A stretch of 64,000 bases of DNA, from positions 240,558 to 304,557 of the forward strand of contig JAEZJM010000025.1 of the NCBI GenBank assembly GCA_023415775.1. The letters run 5' to 3'. Position numbers and translations under genes: made by a program. Below the pieces are notes generated by a model. It ran no database searches. It was not told the DNA's origin and saw nothing but the letters and a program-made list of their open reading frames with translations. This stretch comes from Bacillota bacterium (GTDB lineage: Bacteria; Bacillota; Negativicutes; Sporomusales; UBA7701). Of the stretch, positions 35,882 to 44,653 are shown piece by piece. How positions within the stretch are numbered: the stretch's first letter is position 1; the number at the start of each line of letters is the position of its first letter.

Positions 35882-35939
35882 AAGTGATTTCTCTCCGTTC
35901 TTGTAGCTAGATTCGTTGCCTTTCAACCTGGTATTACCG

Positions 35940-37655
35940 TCACTCGTGGATCAGTGTGCCGCAGTTTTTAATCTTCGCCTGCATCTCAGGGCTCAACTTT
36001 TTGACAAGCTCCGCATTGTACGAGCCGGAAGGCGGGAACGGCATCTCATTGTTAAATATCTGCTGCGCCCCGACGGCGTAAGAGCGCGAGATCGCCGCCG
36101 GCGAGCCGTCCTCGGCGGTCGGATCAACGTTGGTTACAAAGATCGAAACCGTATCATCGCTGTTGCGGACAATCTCGAACGTGCGGAACTGCTGGGGGAA
36201 ATCGCGCAGCGACGCCGTTTCAACCTGCCAGAAACCCAGTTCGGGGCGGGCCGGATCAGGCGACGCAAACGCGGTGACGGTATTGATATGACGATGGCCC
36301 ACTATCCACGCGATGAGATTCGGATATTCATGCAGCTTGGCAAAGAACTCCCCCTCGGATACATAAGCGTCTTTGCTCCACGCCATCATGGAATCCCCGG
36401 ATTCCACGCCTATCGGGATATGCGCGGCGATAATCATAAGCTTGCCCTCGGCCTGCCCCTTTTCAAGCTCGCGCACCAGCCAGACATAACGTTCCTCGTC
36501 GATAGAGCCGTGGCCATAGCCGAGAGAAGGGGGATTGTTGGACTCGTCCTGCCTTTGGGTATCGTCGAGCACGATAACCTTGAGCGGCAGATCGGCCTTA
36601 GGCTCGAAGCTATAACAGGCAAAATCTTTGTCGACATTGGCCTGGCTGAAACCGTGGCCGACAGGCTTGGAAGATGTTTTCAAAAACTCGCTCATCCATT
36701 CCTTTTTCGACAACGAGCGGCGGTTTGGATCAGCTGCCGCTACCTTCGGGGGAGTCGGAAAATCTTTTTCAGGTCCTGCGCCGATAATGTCTCCATAAGG
36801 CGTCGAGCCATCGATGGCGCCCATGTAAAAGCCCCGGCTTTCCAGACCGCGGGGATCGACGAAGAGATTGCCCAGATTAACTATATTCTCGCCCACGAGA
36901 CTCTGGCGAATATAATCGTTCGGCGGCATGAACCCCATCCAGAAATGATCGTGGTTGCCGAGGGTCTGATACCAGGGGATAGTCTTATCAAGCCCGGCGG
37001 CCTTGTAAGGTTTCTGATAATCAATAGTGTCGGCGCCGGCATGCTTCCCGGAACTCGGCGCAATGACCCCGCCGTCGAGGACATCGATATACCAGCGCAC
37101 CTCGTTGTACTGAGTGCTGTTGCAGGTGTCGCCCAGGGAAATGCCGAAATCAAGGGGATTTTTCTTATGAATAGCGTTGACCGTCTGGATGGCGGCGTCC
37201 AGAACATGGGTGGTATACAGCATAACCGGCGAATACCCTGAGGAAACCCCGCCTTTATAGCCATAAAAAATCGCCTGCGCAGGACTTTCCTTGTCGGAAA
37301 TATGGATATCGGAAATCGTAAAGAACCGCAAAAGCTTGGCCGTCTTTTTAGCCGCTTTACCGTCGTACGCGGGAGGCATGAGGTCCAACCGCTTTTCATA
37401 ACCGAGCCCCTCGGTAAACCGCCAGGCGCTGTAGCCATACTGCTCATATCTGGCGACCTTTGACGGAAGAATCTTCGGCGAAGTGGCCGGCACGGGCACG
37501 GGCACGATCGTACGCTCGACCGTCGTTTGGAAACCTGGCGCGGCTCCCACCGGGTGAAGCAGCCACTTGGCGCCGGGAAGAAGCGCGCCGCACGCCACCA
37601 GCGCCGCTCCGGCCAGACCGGTTTTGATAAATGTCCTTCTGGATAATCCTTTCAT
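35940..37655 (-). CDS. Tat-exported metallophosphoesterase, RPA4764-like family
   Basis: 571 aa. The twin-arginine signal SRRTFIKTGLAGAALVACG is at the N-terminus. Metal-binding motifs appear in order: ISDIHISD near 112, SLGDTCN near 160, TLGNHDHFW near 210, IIAAHIPIG near 415 and IVGHRHINT near 455. The length and the unusually long inserts agree with the TIGR03768-type family as I remember it. It should work outside the inner membrane on an unknown phosphoester. AAGGAGGACAAG precedes the ATG. It is the first gene of the long minus-strand set that includes the secretin-like proteins. Confidence 0.9.
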   Translation of the reverse strand: MKGLSRRTFIKTGLAGAALVACGALLPGAKWLLHPVGAAPGFQTTVERTIVPVPVPATSPKILPSKVARYEQYGYSAWRFTEGLGYEKRLDLMPPAYDGKAAKKTAKLLRFFTISDIHISDKESPAQAIFYGYKGGVSSGYSPVMLYTTHVLDAAIQTVNAIHKKNPLDFGISLGDTCNSTQYNEVRWYIDVLDGGVIAPSSGKHAGADTIDYQKPYKAAGLDKTIPWYQTLGNHDHFWMGFMPPNDYIRQSLVGENIVNLGNLFVDPRGLESRGFYMGAIDGSTPYGDIIGAGPEKDFPTPPKVAAADPNRRSLSKKEWMSEFLKTSSKPVGHGFSQANVDKDFACYSFEPKADLPLKVIVLDDTQRQDESNNPPSLGYGHGSIDEERYVWLVRELEKGQAEGKLMIIAAHIPIGVESGDSMMAWSKDAYVSEGEFFAKLHEYPNLIAWIVGHRHINTVTAFASPDPARPELGFWQVETASLRDFPQQFRTFEIVRNSDDTVSIFVTNVDPTAEDGSPAAISRSYAVGAQQIFNNEMPFPPSGSYNAELVKKLSPEMQAKIKNCGTLIHE

Positions 37656-37806
37656 AAACTCTTGTCCTCCTTATTCCTACCGGAAAAATTTTTTATTCCT
37701 GCGGCGGCTCTTTCTCAGCAGCGCCGCAAAAATCTTGCCAATTATATAAATTCCTTCTTTAATTATACAAAACCTCCGGAAAGTATCATTCGACCTGGGA
37801 AATCCT

Positions 37807-37863
37807 GCAGGTTTTTAAGGAAAATTAACGAAAATAAAAGAACCATGCGTCCCGTTGTCGCAT
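37807..37863 (+). repeat. 28-nt intergenic element, copy B, with following hairpin
   Basis: GCAGGTTTTT, AAGG, AAAATTAACGAAAA at 37807-37834, followed by AAAGAACCATGCG and a small hairpin (ATGCG / CGCAT, 37845-37863). It lies between the LytTR regulator gene and the Tat phosphoesterase gene, about 150 bp upstream of the latter, and is read on the opposite strand to both. Confidence 0.7.
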
Positions 37864-37892
37864 AGTCCATAGCAACTTGCTTCTATTATTAA

Positions 37893-38615
37893 TTACGCAT
37901 CAACATGCAAAAGAGTAAAAAAAACCTCTCTGGCCTTATCCTTATACATCCGGCTGATCGGTATCACAGTGCCGTCCCTCAGCACAAACTTATCGCCTGC
38001 GTATTGCTCAAGATATAAAAAATTAACCAGATAGCTTTTGTGAGACCTTATCCACATTTTCGACTGATAAGACTGTTCGAACGCGTCCAGCGTCGTATAA
38101 ACAGCTACCCGTTTGCCATTGGCCAATATAATCATAACCCTATTCTTCTCGCTCTCCAGATAAACGATATCCGTGAGCAGAATCCGTTGGGTTGCGCCCC
38201 CGCTGGTAATCGCGATGCTTTCTTTCGCCGCGTCTTCTATCTGGTCGCATGTTTTGTCCAAAACTCCAGCCAACTTATCCGCATTAATCGGTTTTACCAG
38301 ATAAGCCGTGGCATTGACCTCATACCCCTCATAAACATAATCCGTCGAACTGGTCAAAAATATGATCCTGGCCAGTTTGTCCTGCCGCCGGATCAACCGC
38401 GCGCAAGTCATGCCGTCCATATCTCTCATGATGATATCCAAAAATACAATATCAAACTTCAGTTTTTTACTCTCCAGCACCGAATTCACCTTCTCGGCGC
38501 TGTCATAACCGAAAACTTTTCCGGCAATACCGCGGTCTTGCAAATAAGCTTCCACAGCTTTACAGATTTGAACTCTATCATTAAAATCGTCGTCGCATAC
38601 CGCAATGATTAATAT
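37893..38615 (-). CDS. LytTR-family response regulator
   Basis: About 240 aa. The receiver domain needs the acidic pocket AVCDDDFND, which lies upstream of the first ATG/GTG/TTG codon (38555), so translation must begin near 38606-38615. The candidates are ATA (38615) or ATT (38606), 6 or 15 nt after a strong GGAGGGG site. The phospho-acceptor Asp is in FDIVFLDIIMRDMDG and the conserved Lys in YLVKPIN. The LytTR DNA-binding domain follows (ILLTDIVYLESEKNRVMI, WIRSHKSYLVN, DGTVIPISRMYK). It is divergent from the GHKL kinase at 38760 and is its probable partner. The true start could also be hidden by an error in the A7 run. Confidence 0.88.
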   Translation of the reverse strand: MLIIAVCDDDFNDRVQICKAVEAYLQDRGIAGKVFGYDSAEKVNSVLESKKLKFDIVFLDIIMRDMDGMTCARLIRRQDKLARIIFLTSSTDYVYEGYEVNATAYLVKPINADKLAGVLDKTCDQIEDAAKESIAITSGGATQRILLTDIVYLESEKNRVMIILANGKRVAVYTTLDAFEQSYQSKMWIRSHKSYLVNFLYLEQYAGDKFVLRDGTVIPISRMYKDKAREVFFTLLHVDA

Positions 38616-38759
38616 TTTTTTCCCCTCCCCGATGGTAGCCCGCGACCCGCTTGCACTATAAATGGAGGCCCACTATACCGGAAACTAGTCTTATTGTACA
38701 ATATTTGACTGATATTGTCTTCCACATAACCGACAGTCTTCGACAACGGAGGAAACTAT

Positions 38760-40064
38760 ATGGCGGAATCCACCATGGTTTTAGTCAATATCAGCCGGGC
38801 AATATTCTTTATCGCAAATCTTTGGCTTACTTACTCCTTCCTGACCCCCAGGCGGCCCGTCTGGTTTCAGATTAGCGCCTATGCCGGCACATGGGTGGCC
38901 CAGTACCTGGCGCGCCTCCTCCTGACGCCCACAGGTATCGACACTTTTTTGATCGGCCATATGCTGACAATATTGTATTTTGTCCCCATTGCCCTGATTT
39001 TTAAAGAAACGCTCAACGCCAAATTTTTCGTTCTCTTCATGGTCACCTCTTTGTCCCTGTTCAACTTCCTCATCTGTCTGTTTTTAGAGCAAATAATTTT
39101 TGGCCGTATGGTGGGCGGTTTAGTTCTGGCGGGCCAATTACTGGAGCTGGCATCCATACCGCTGATAAGAAAACATATCACCCCCCATGTCCAAAACATC
39201 CTCGAAATCATCAGCCAGCAAAACCCCCTCTTTACGTTGTTTCCTTTCCTATCCTTCATATTGCTGGCTTTCTACGCCGTACAAAGAACCTACCTGCTGT
39301 CCATTTTTATTCCCCTGGTATTATCGGCCATCATCATCTCCATCGCCTATTACCTGATCGCCATATCCATCGACCGCACCAAACGTCATCAACTGCTTGA
39401 GAAACAACTGGCCCTGCAGCGCGACCACTACCGCAACCTAAGCGACAGCATTACCGCCGCCAAAGCAAACCGCCACGACTTGCGCCATCATCTGGTGACA
39501 ATCTCGGAGTTCTTAGGCAGAAAAGAAGCTGCCGCCGCCCACGAATATCTGAACAGGCTATGCAATCACTACGATGACAGCCATATCCTCACCGTATGCC
39601 GCAACCAGTCCGCCGACGCGCTCATCTGCCACTACTTAAAACTGGCCAAGCAACAAGGCGTCGAAATCGACCTCAATCTGCACATCCCCGATAACCTGGG
39701 CATCGACGATCTTGACCTGTGCGTCATCATCGGCAACTGCCTGGAGAATGCCCTCGAAGCCTGTAACAAAATTACCGGCGCCGAACGGCGCTTTATTGAT
39801 TTTAAAGCCTCCATCACCAAAGGGTATCTGGTGATCAAGATAACAAATGCCTTCGACGGCATTGTCCAGCCGCAAAACGACGTTTTTGTCTCTTCGAAAA
39901 AAAATGCCGCTGGCGGCATCGGGATATCCAGCGTGAAAACCCTTGCCGCCAAATATCACGGGCAGTGCTTTACATCCTTTGATCAACACGTTTTTAAAAT
40001 ATCCATCTCCCTGAAACTACCGGAAACGCCTGCCGCGCCGGAGTTTGTCAGTATCTCCGGCTAA
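38760..40064 (+). CDS. GHKL sensor histidine kinase with shared membrane sensor
   Basis: 434 aa. Residues 1-205 hold about seven membrane helices nearly collinear with those of the diguanylate cyclase and the second kinase in this window. Then comes a coiled dimerisation helix, with phospho-acceptor H239 in NRHDLRHHL, and a GHKL ATPase domain (N box NCLENALEA near 330, G box GGIGISSVKTLAAKYHG near 385). This is the AgrC/HPK10-like class that works with LytTR regulators, matching the divergent regulator 145 bp away. AgrC-like kinases often sense peptides; here the ligand is unknown. Ribosome site CGGAGG. Confidence 0.93.
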   Translation: MAESTMVLVNISRAIFFIANLWLTYSFLTPRRPVWFQISAYAGTWVAQYLARLLLTPTGIDTFLIGHMLTILYFVPIALIFKETLNAKFFVLFMVTSLSLFNFLICLFLEQIIFGRMVGGLVLAGQLLELASIPLIRKHITPHVQNILEIISQQNPLFTLFPFLSFILLAFYAVQRTYLLSIFIPLVLSAIIISIAYYLIAISIDRTKRHQLLEKQLALQRDHYRNLSDSITAAKANRHDLRHHLVTISEFLGRKEAAAAHEYLNRLCNHYDDSHILTVCRNQSADALICHYLKLAKQQGVEIDLNLHIPDNLGIDDLDLCVIIGNCLENALEACNKITGAERRFIDFKASITKGYLVIKITNAFDGIVQPQNDVFVSSKKNAAGGIGISSVKTLAAKYHGQCFTSFDQHVFKISISLKLPETPAAPEFVSISG

Positions 40065-40140
40065 TTACAATCAAAGCGGACAACGGTCCGTAATGCGTCT
40101 TCCAGGGCCGGGATGATGAGCTTACACAAAATAAGCCTCG

Positions 40141-40336
40141 TCAGCCGTCTTTCAGGCGGACAATGGTCGTCAGGCCACTGACAATGCCGGTCACCTCCGG
40201 CACAGGCACTTCTACCGCCAGCGACCAGTCCACACCCGGTATGGGCGCAAAAGCACAGTATCTTTTCGACGCCCCGGTCGGCAACAATATCCACCGTGCT
40301 GTATAACACGCCGATCACCCTGTCGCCGGCTTTCAC
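40141..40336 (-). pseudogene. Frameshifted remnant of a Cache-domain sensor (chemoreceptor-like)
   Basis: Reading minus from 40336 gives KAGDRVIGVLYSTVDI and ADRGVEKIL in one frame. The protein-like text then continues one frame over as CAFAPIPGVDWSLAVEVPV, PEVTGIVSGLTTIVRLKDG and a stop at 40141. This is the typical end of a double-Cache extracellular domain. The start, membrane and output parts are missing, so it is a decayed fragment downstream of the kinase gene. Confidence 0.7.
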
Positions 40337-40412
40337 GGTACGGCAAGCGCGAGGCGAGTGACTATAAGGCCATGTATACCAAACAACAATAATTTGTTAT
40401 TAAATGATAACG

Positions 40413-40447
40413 GAGAGCAGCCCGTGAAGAACTCACGGGCTGCTCTC
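40413..40447 (-). terminator. Terminator of the efflux operon
   Basis: Perfect 15-bp stem GAGAGCAGCCCGTGA / TCACGGGCTGCTCTC with a 5-nt loop, 10 bp after the last gene of the operon. Downstream minus-strand sequence is T-rich (CGTTATCATTT) but has no pure run. Confidence 0.75.
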
Positions 40448-40457
40448 GTGCCTGTTA

Positions 40458-40880
40458 TTACCTGTGATGTGAACCGTGATCAAAACCGTTGGAGGGACTG
40501 CCTTTCCCCGACGTATTGCCATGGTCTGCATTGATGTCGACCGAGTTGACCAGGTCGAGCATCATCCGGTGGAACCCGGCGTCCCGCTGCAGCATCTGCT
40601 TCATGGCCGCCTGCATCTCGGGCTGTATCATCACGCCCATCATCGACTGCTCCATTTCAGGACTCTTCATCATCCCGATGCACTGCTGCTGCGTCTCGGG
40701 GCTTTTCATCATATCTACCATGTCCTTGGGGTCCATACTGCCCACTTGGTTGCCCAGCATCATCATCGGCGGTTGTTTTGCCGGCTCGGCAGCGCTGCCG
40801 GCGGCAGGTCCGATGGCGAATCCCAGGGTGACAACCGATACCAATGCTACAGCAATTCTCGCGACAAATTTCTTGTTCAT
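40458..40880 (-). CDS. Methionine-rich periplasmic protein, probable copper binder
   Basis: 140 aa. Signal peptide to about residue 30 (cleavage near GSAA). The mature part is very rich in Met (PPMMMLGN, two MMKSPE units, MEQSMMGVMIQPEM, MKQMLQRD) and ends in His-rich FDHGSHHR. Met and His clusters are typical Cu(I)/Ag(I) ligands in periplasmic proteins, so it probably buffers metal for the efflux pump. No family name was recognised. It is last in the pump operon, 137 bp after the lipoprotein gene, with its own GGAAAGGATG ribosome site. Confidence 0.85.
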   Translation of the reverse strand: MNKKFVARIAVALVSVVTLGFAIGPAAGSAAEPAKQPPMMMLGNQVGSMDPKDMVDMMKSPETQQQCIGMMKSPEMEQSMMGVMIQPEMQAAMKQMLQRDAGFHRMMLDLVNSVDINADHGNTSGKGSPSNGFDHGSHHR

Positions 40881-41017
40881 TCTGACATCCTTTCCGCGTT
40901 AAAAAGTTTTCAGGATACGGTTGGCGCCGTAGTAGCGCTGCGCGAAATACGGATCGTTCATATCGCCGACGGCTACAGTACAACTATCCACTTTTTCACC
41001 TGTCCGCCCCTCACCGG

Positions 41018-41458
41018 TTAGTGAGTGTGCTTCTGGGTCTGCAGATGACTTACGGAGCGTTTCATGATATCCTGCATTACCTTCATCTTCGCCTCGATCA
41101 CCGTCTGGTCGGCTTTGCCGCCGTTCATCGTATTGCGGAGGTCGTAGGCCGCATTTTTCATCTGCTCCTTAAGAGCGCTGTCGGTCATATGGGGCATGAC
41201 CTTGTCTGCCATGCCGGCCATTTGCGCGGCCGATTTTTGCGCCTCCATCATTTGGCCTGCCTTGACCTGTTTCATCATGTCCTGCATGCTGGAGTCCATG
41301 TCTTTCATCATCGGCATCGGGTCGCCGGTCGGCATGGAAGACTGGGCCTTAGGCGCCTGCTGCTGCGGCTTGCTGTCGCCGGCGCCCCCGCACCCGGCCG
41401 CCAGGGCCACTGTAAGGATCAGCACAAGGATAAGGACAATCATCTTCTTTTTGCTCAT
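41018..41458 (-). CDS. Methionine/histidine-containing lipoprotein of the efflux operon
   Basis: 146 aa. A lipobox LAAGC near residue 23 after a hydrophobic helix marks a lipoprotein. The linker is Pro/Gln-rich. The body is helical with many Met (MPMMKDMDSSMQDMMKQV, AGQMMEAQ, MAGMADKVMPHM) and it ends in HLQTQKHTH. It is likely a membrane-anchored metal-binding helper of the RND pump. It lies 19 bp after the pump gene with a GGAGTGAGAC site. Confidence 0.85.
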   Translation of the reverse strand: MSKKKMIVLILVLILTVALAAGCGGAGDSKPQQQAPKAQSSMPTGDPMPMMKDMDSSMQDMMKQVKAGQMMEAQKSAAQMAGMADKVMPHMTDSALKEQMKNAAYDLRNTMNGGKADQTVIEAKMKVMQDIMKRSVSHLQTQKHTH

Positions 41459-41477
41459 GTCTCACTCCTCCGATATT

Positions 41478-44400
41478 TTAAGCAGATTTATTGGTAGCAT
41501 CGGTCCCCGTCCGCCGCTCGTACCAAACATAGTATATACTCGGCAGCACCACCAGGGTCAGAATCGTGGCGGTCACCAGGCCGCCGACCACCACCGTCGC
41601 CATCGGCCGCTGCACCTCGGCGCCCGTGCCGGTGGCGAAGATCAGCGGCAACAGGCCGAGACTGGCCACGAGGGCGGTGATCATAACCGGGCGAAGACGG
41701 GTAACGGCGCCCTCGATGATCGCCTCCTCCAGCGGTTTGTGCTCGCGGAGGTGGTTGATATAGGTCACCATGATAACCCCGTTCTGCACGGCGATACCGA
41801 ATAAGGCGATAAAGCCGACCGCCGCCGCGACGGTGAGATACATGCCTGAGGCCCAGATGGCGACAATGCCGCCGATGAGCGAGAAGGGTACGTTGAGCAG
41901 GATAAGGAGCGCGTCCTTGGCCGAACTGAACGCCATATACAGCAGGAAGAATGTGAGGAAGATGACCGCCGGCACCACCATCGCCAGGCGGCTCTTGGCC
42001 CGCTGCTGGTTCTCATACTGCCCGCTCCACTTGATCGAATAGCCGGACGGCAGGTCAACCTTCTCCTTGATGAGCTTGTTGGCTTCGTCGACGAAGCTCA
42101 CCACGTCCCGTCCGCGGGTGTTGAGCTGGACGATGACCCGGTAGGTGCCGTTCTCGCTGCTGATCATCGACGGACCGTCGACCACCCGGAACTGGGCGAC
42201 CTCGCCCAGAAGCACGTATGCCCCGCCAGGAGGCGCAGCCGCGGCCGGAGAACCGCCACCCATGCCGCCCATACCGCCGCCGCTGGCGGCTTTGGCGCCA
42301 CCGCCGGTAACCGGGATGAGGATGTTCTTCATCACGTCGATATTCTCGCGGTTGTCGCGGTTGTAGCGGACCAATACGTCGAAGCGCTTGCGGCCCTCGA
42401 TAGTCGTCGTCGCCGCCCGGCCGCCAATGGCCAGTTCAATGGCATCCTGAACCTCATTGATGTTGAGGCCGTAGCGGGCCACCTTCTCGCGGTCGACCTG
42501 CACTTCCAGATACGGAGCGCCGAAAATTCGCTCGGCCAGCAGGTCGCCCGTGCCTGGCACGGCCGCCAGCAGCTTCTCAATCTCAAAGGCCTTCTGCTGA
42601 AGGACGGCGAGATCGTCGCCGTAGATTTTTAGGCCGAGTTCGGTACGGACGCCGGTGGTCAACATCGCTAGCCGGCCGGCGATCGGCTGGGTGTAGGCCT
42701 GATTGAGACCGGGCAGCGAGGAAAGTTTGATCGCCATCTCATGCTCGATATCCGCTTTCGTCATCCCCGGCCGCCACTGGTCTTTGGGTTTCAGGGTGAC
42801 GATCGTCTCGATCATGTTGATGGGCGCGGGATCTGTCGCCGATTCGGCCCGGCCGACCTTCCCGACCGACATCTCGACCTCCGGCACCTCCATAATGAGC
42901 TTATCCATCTTCTTGGCCGCCTCGACCGCCTCAGTAAGCGAGACGCTCGGCAGCATCGTCGGCATGACCAGGAAAGTTCCCTCATCAAGGGCGGGCATGA
43001 ACTCGGTGCCGATAAAGGGCAACAGGGCGAAGCCTGCAATCATTATGACAACGGCGAAAATAATCGTTGTTTTCCGGTAAGTGATTGCCCTTTTGAGGAT
43101 AGGGACATATAGGTGGTGCAGCTTGCGGACTACCCATGTCTCCTCTTCCTTGATCTTGCCCCGGAGCAGCAGGGTGCAAAGTACCGGCACCAGAGTGAAG
43201 GCCAGGATTAACGAGCCAGTCATGGCAAAGGTTTTGGTCCAGGCCATCGGGGTATACATCTTGCCCTCGGTGCCAGTCATGGTGAAGACCGGCAGGAAGG
43301 TGACAATAATGATGGTTATTGAGAAAAAGATGGGGACGGCAACCTCTTTGGCCGCTTCCATCGTCACTTCGAGAATACCTCGTCGCCCGCCGTTCTCGGC
43401 TAAGTGACGATACACGTTCTCCACCATAACGATAGCCGCGTCGGTCATGACACCGATGCCGATGGCGATGCCGCCGAGGGACATCAGGTTGGCCGACAGG
43501 TGGATGCCCTTCATCCAGATTAAGGCGATGAGGATGCCTAGAGGGATGGCGCTTGTCACGATGAGGCTGGAGCGGAAGTTGCCGAGGAACAGGAACACAA
43601 TCAGCGATACAAGGATGAACTCCTCGATTAGCGCCCGGTTAAGGGTGCCGACCGCCTTCTTGACCAGATCGGTCTGGTCGTAGTAGGGCACAAGCTTCAT
43701 CCCCTGGGGCAGCGTAGCCTGAATCTCGTCCATCTTCACCTTGACCTGGTCGATGACATTGAGCGTGTTCTCGCCCATCCGCTGGACGACGACGCCGCCG
43801 GCCGCTTCCTGTCCGTCCTTGGTCAGCACGCCGCGGCGGAAATCCGGCCCCAGGTTGACCCGGGCGACGTTCTTGACGTAGACGGGCACGTTACCGTTCT
43901 GGGTAATAACGATGTTGGCGATGTCGTCGACCGACTGGATGAGGCCGAGGCCGCGGATGACATACTCCTGGCCGTTCTGTTCGACGACTTTGGCGCCGAT
44001 GTTGGCGTTGTTGGCGCCGATGGCGGCGAATACCTGGCCGACGCTCACGCGGTAAGCTTTCATCAGGTCGGGGTCGATGTTGACCTGGTACTGTAGGACA
44101 TAGCCGCCGACGCTGGCAACCTCGGCTACGCCGGGAACGGCGCTCAACTGCGGCTTGATGACGAAGTCCTGCATCGTGCGCAGCTCGGCCAGATTATGCC
44201 GGTCGCTCTCGATGGTGTACATGAACACCTGGCCCATCGGAGTGCTTACCGGCCCAAGGGCAGGCTGCACACCGCGCGGCAGCCGGGGGATGGCCTGCTG
44301 GACCTTCTCGTTGACGACCTGGCGGGCGAAGTAGGTGTCCACGCCGTCCTCGAAGATGACTGTCACCATCGAGAAGCCGAACGACGAGGCGGAGCGGACG

Positions 44401-44642
44401 TCCTTGACCTTCGGCAGACCGCGGAGGGCCGTCTCAAGCGGATAGGTCACCTGGTCCTGCACTTCCTGGGGGCCGCGGCCCATCCAGTCGGCGTACACCA
44501 GCACCTGGTTCTCGCTCAGGTCGGGGAAGGCATCGATGGGCGTGTCTTTGACCACGAAGATGCCCCAGACCACAATCAACATCGAAAGGACGACGATGAT
44601 AACGCGGTTCTTGAGGGAGAATTCTATCAGTTTGTTGAGCAT
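41478..44642 (-). CDS. cusA: Heavy-metal efflux RND transporter, CusA/CzcA family
   Basis: 1054-aa inner-membrane proton-driven pump, the usual family length. Features: first helix LIEFSLKNRVIIVVLSMLIV, QVTYPLETALRGLP near 65, the long periplasmic loops, GGIAIGIGVMTDAAIVMVEN near 395 in helix 4 with its conserved acidic residues, and a C-terminal half repeating the fold (FGIAVQNGVIMVTYINH near 960). A Gly/Met-rich insert (GGGMGGMGGGS) lies near residue 790. The Met/His-rich neighbours favour Cu(I)/Ag(I) over Co/Zn/Cd, but ligand residues were not aligned. ATG follows GGGGGG. It is 11 bp after the adaptor gene. Confidence 0.93.
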   Translation of the reverse strand: MLNKLIEFSLKNRVIIVVLSMLIVVWGIFVVKDTPIDAFPDLSENQVLVYADWMGRGPQEVQDQVTYPLETALRGLPKVKDVRSASSFGFSMVTVIFEDGVDTYFARQVVNEKVQQAIPRLPRGVQPALGPVSTPMGQVFMYTIESDRHNLAELRTMQDFVIKPQLSAVPGVAEVASVGGYVLQYQVNIDPDLMKAYRVSVGQVFAAIGANNANIGAKVVEQNGQEYVIRGLGLIQSVDDIANIVITQNGNVPVYVKNVARVNLGPDFRRGVLTKDGQEAAGGVVVQRMGENTLNVIDQVKVKMDEIQATLPQGMKLVPYYDQTDLVKKAVGTLNRALIEEFILVSLIVFLFLGNFRSSLIVTSAIPLGILIALIWMKGIHLSANLMSLGGIAIGIGVMTDAAIVMVENVYRHLAENGGRRGILEVTMEAAKEVAVPIFFSITIIIVTFLPVFTMTGTEGKMYTPMAWTKTFAMTGSLILAFTLVPVLCTLLLRGKIKEEETWVVRKLHHLYVPILKRAITYRKTTIIFAVVIMIAGFALLPFIGTEFMPALDEGTFLVMPTMLPSVSLTEAVEAAKKMDKLIMEVPEVEMSVGKVGRAESATDPAPINMIETIVTLKPKDQWRPGMTKADIEHEMAIKLSSLPGLNQAYTQPIAGRLAMLTTGVRTELGLKIYGDDLAVLQQKAFEIEKLLAAVPGTGDLLAERIFGAPYLEVQVDREKVARYGLNINEVQDAIELAIGGRAATTTIEGRKRFDVLVRYNRDNRENIDVMKNILIPVTGGGAKAASGGGMGGMGGGSPAAAAPPGGAYVLLGEVAQFRVVDGPSMISSENGTYRVIVQLNTRGRDVVSFVDEANKLIKEKVDLPSGYSIKWSGQYENQQRAKSRLAMVVPAVIFLTFFLLYMAFSSAKDALLILLNVPFSLIGGIVAIWASGMYLTVAAAVGFIALFGIAVQNGVIMVTYINHLREHKPLEEAIIEGAVTRLRPVMITALVASLGLLPLIFATGTGAEVQRPMATVVVGGLVTATILTLVVLPSIYYVWYERRTGTDATNKSA

Positions 44643-44653
44643 TCAAATCCCCC

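Noticed and set aside
38692..38703. 12-bp palindrome TATTGTACAATA between LytTR and kinase genes as an operator
   Set aside because: LytTR proteins bind direct repeats, and the palindrome is short and AT-rich; kept only as a note.
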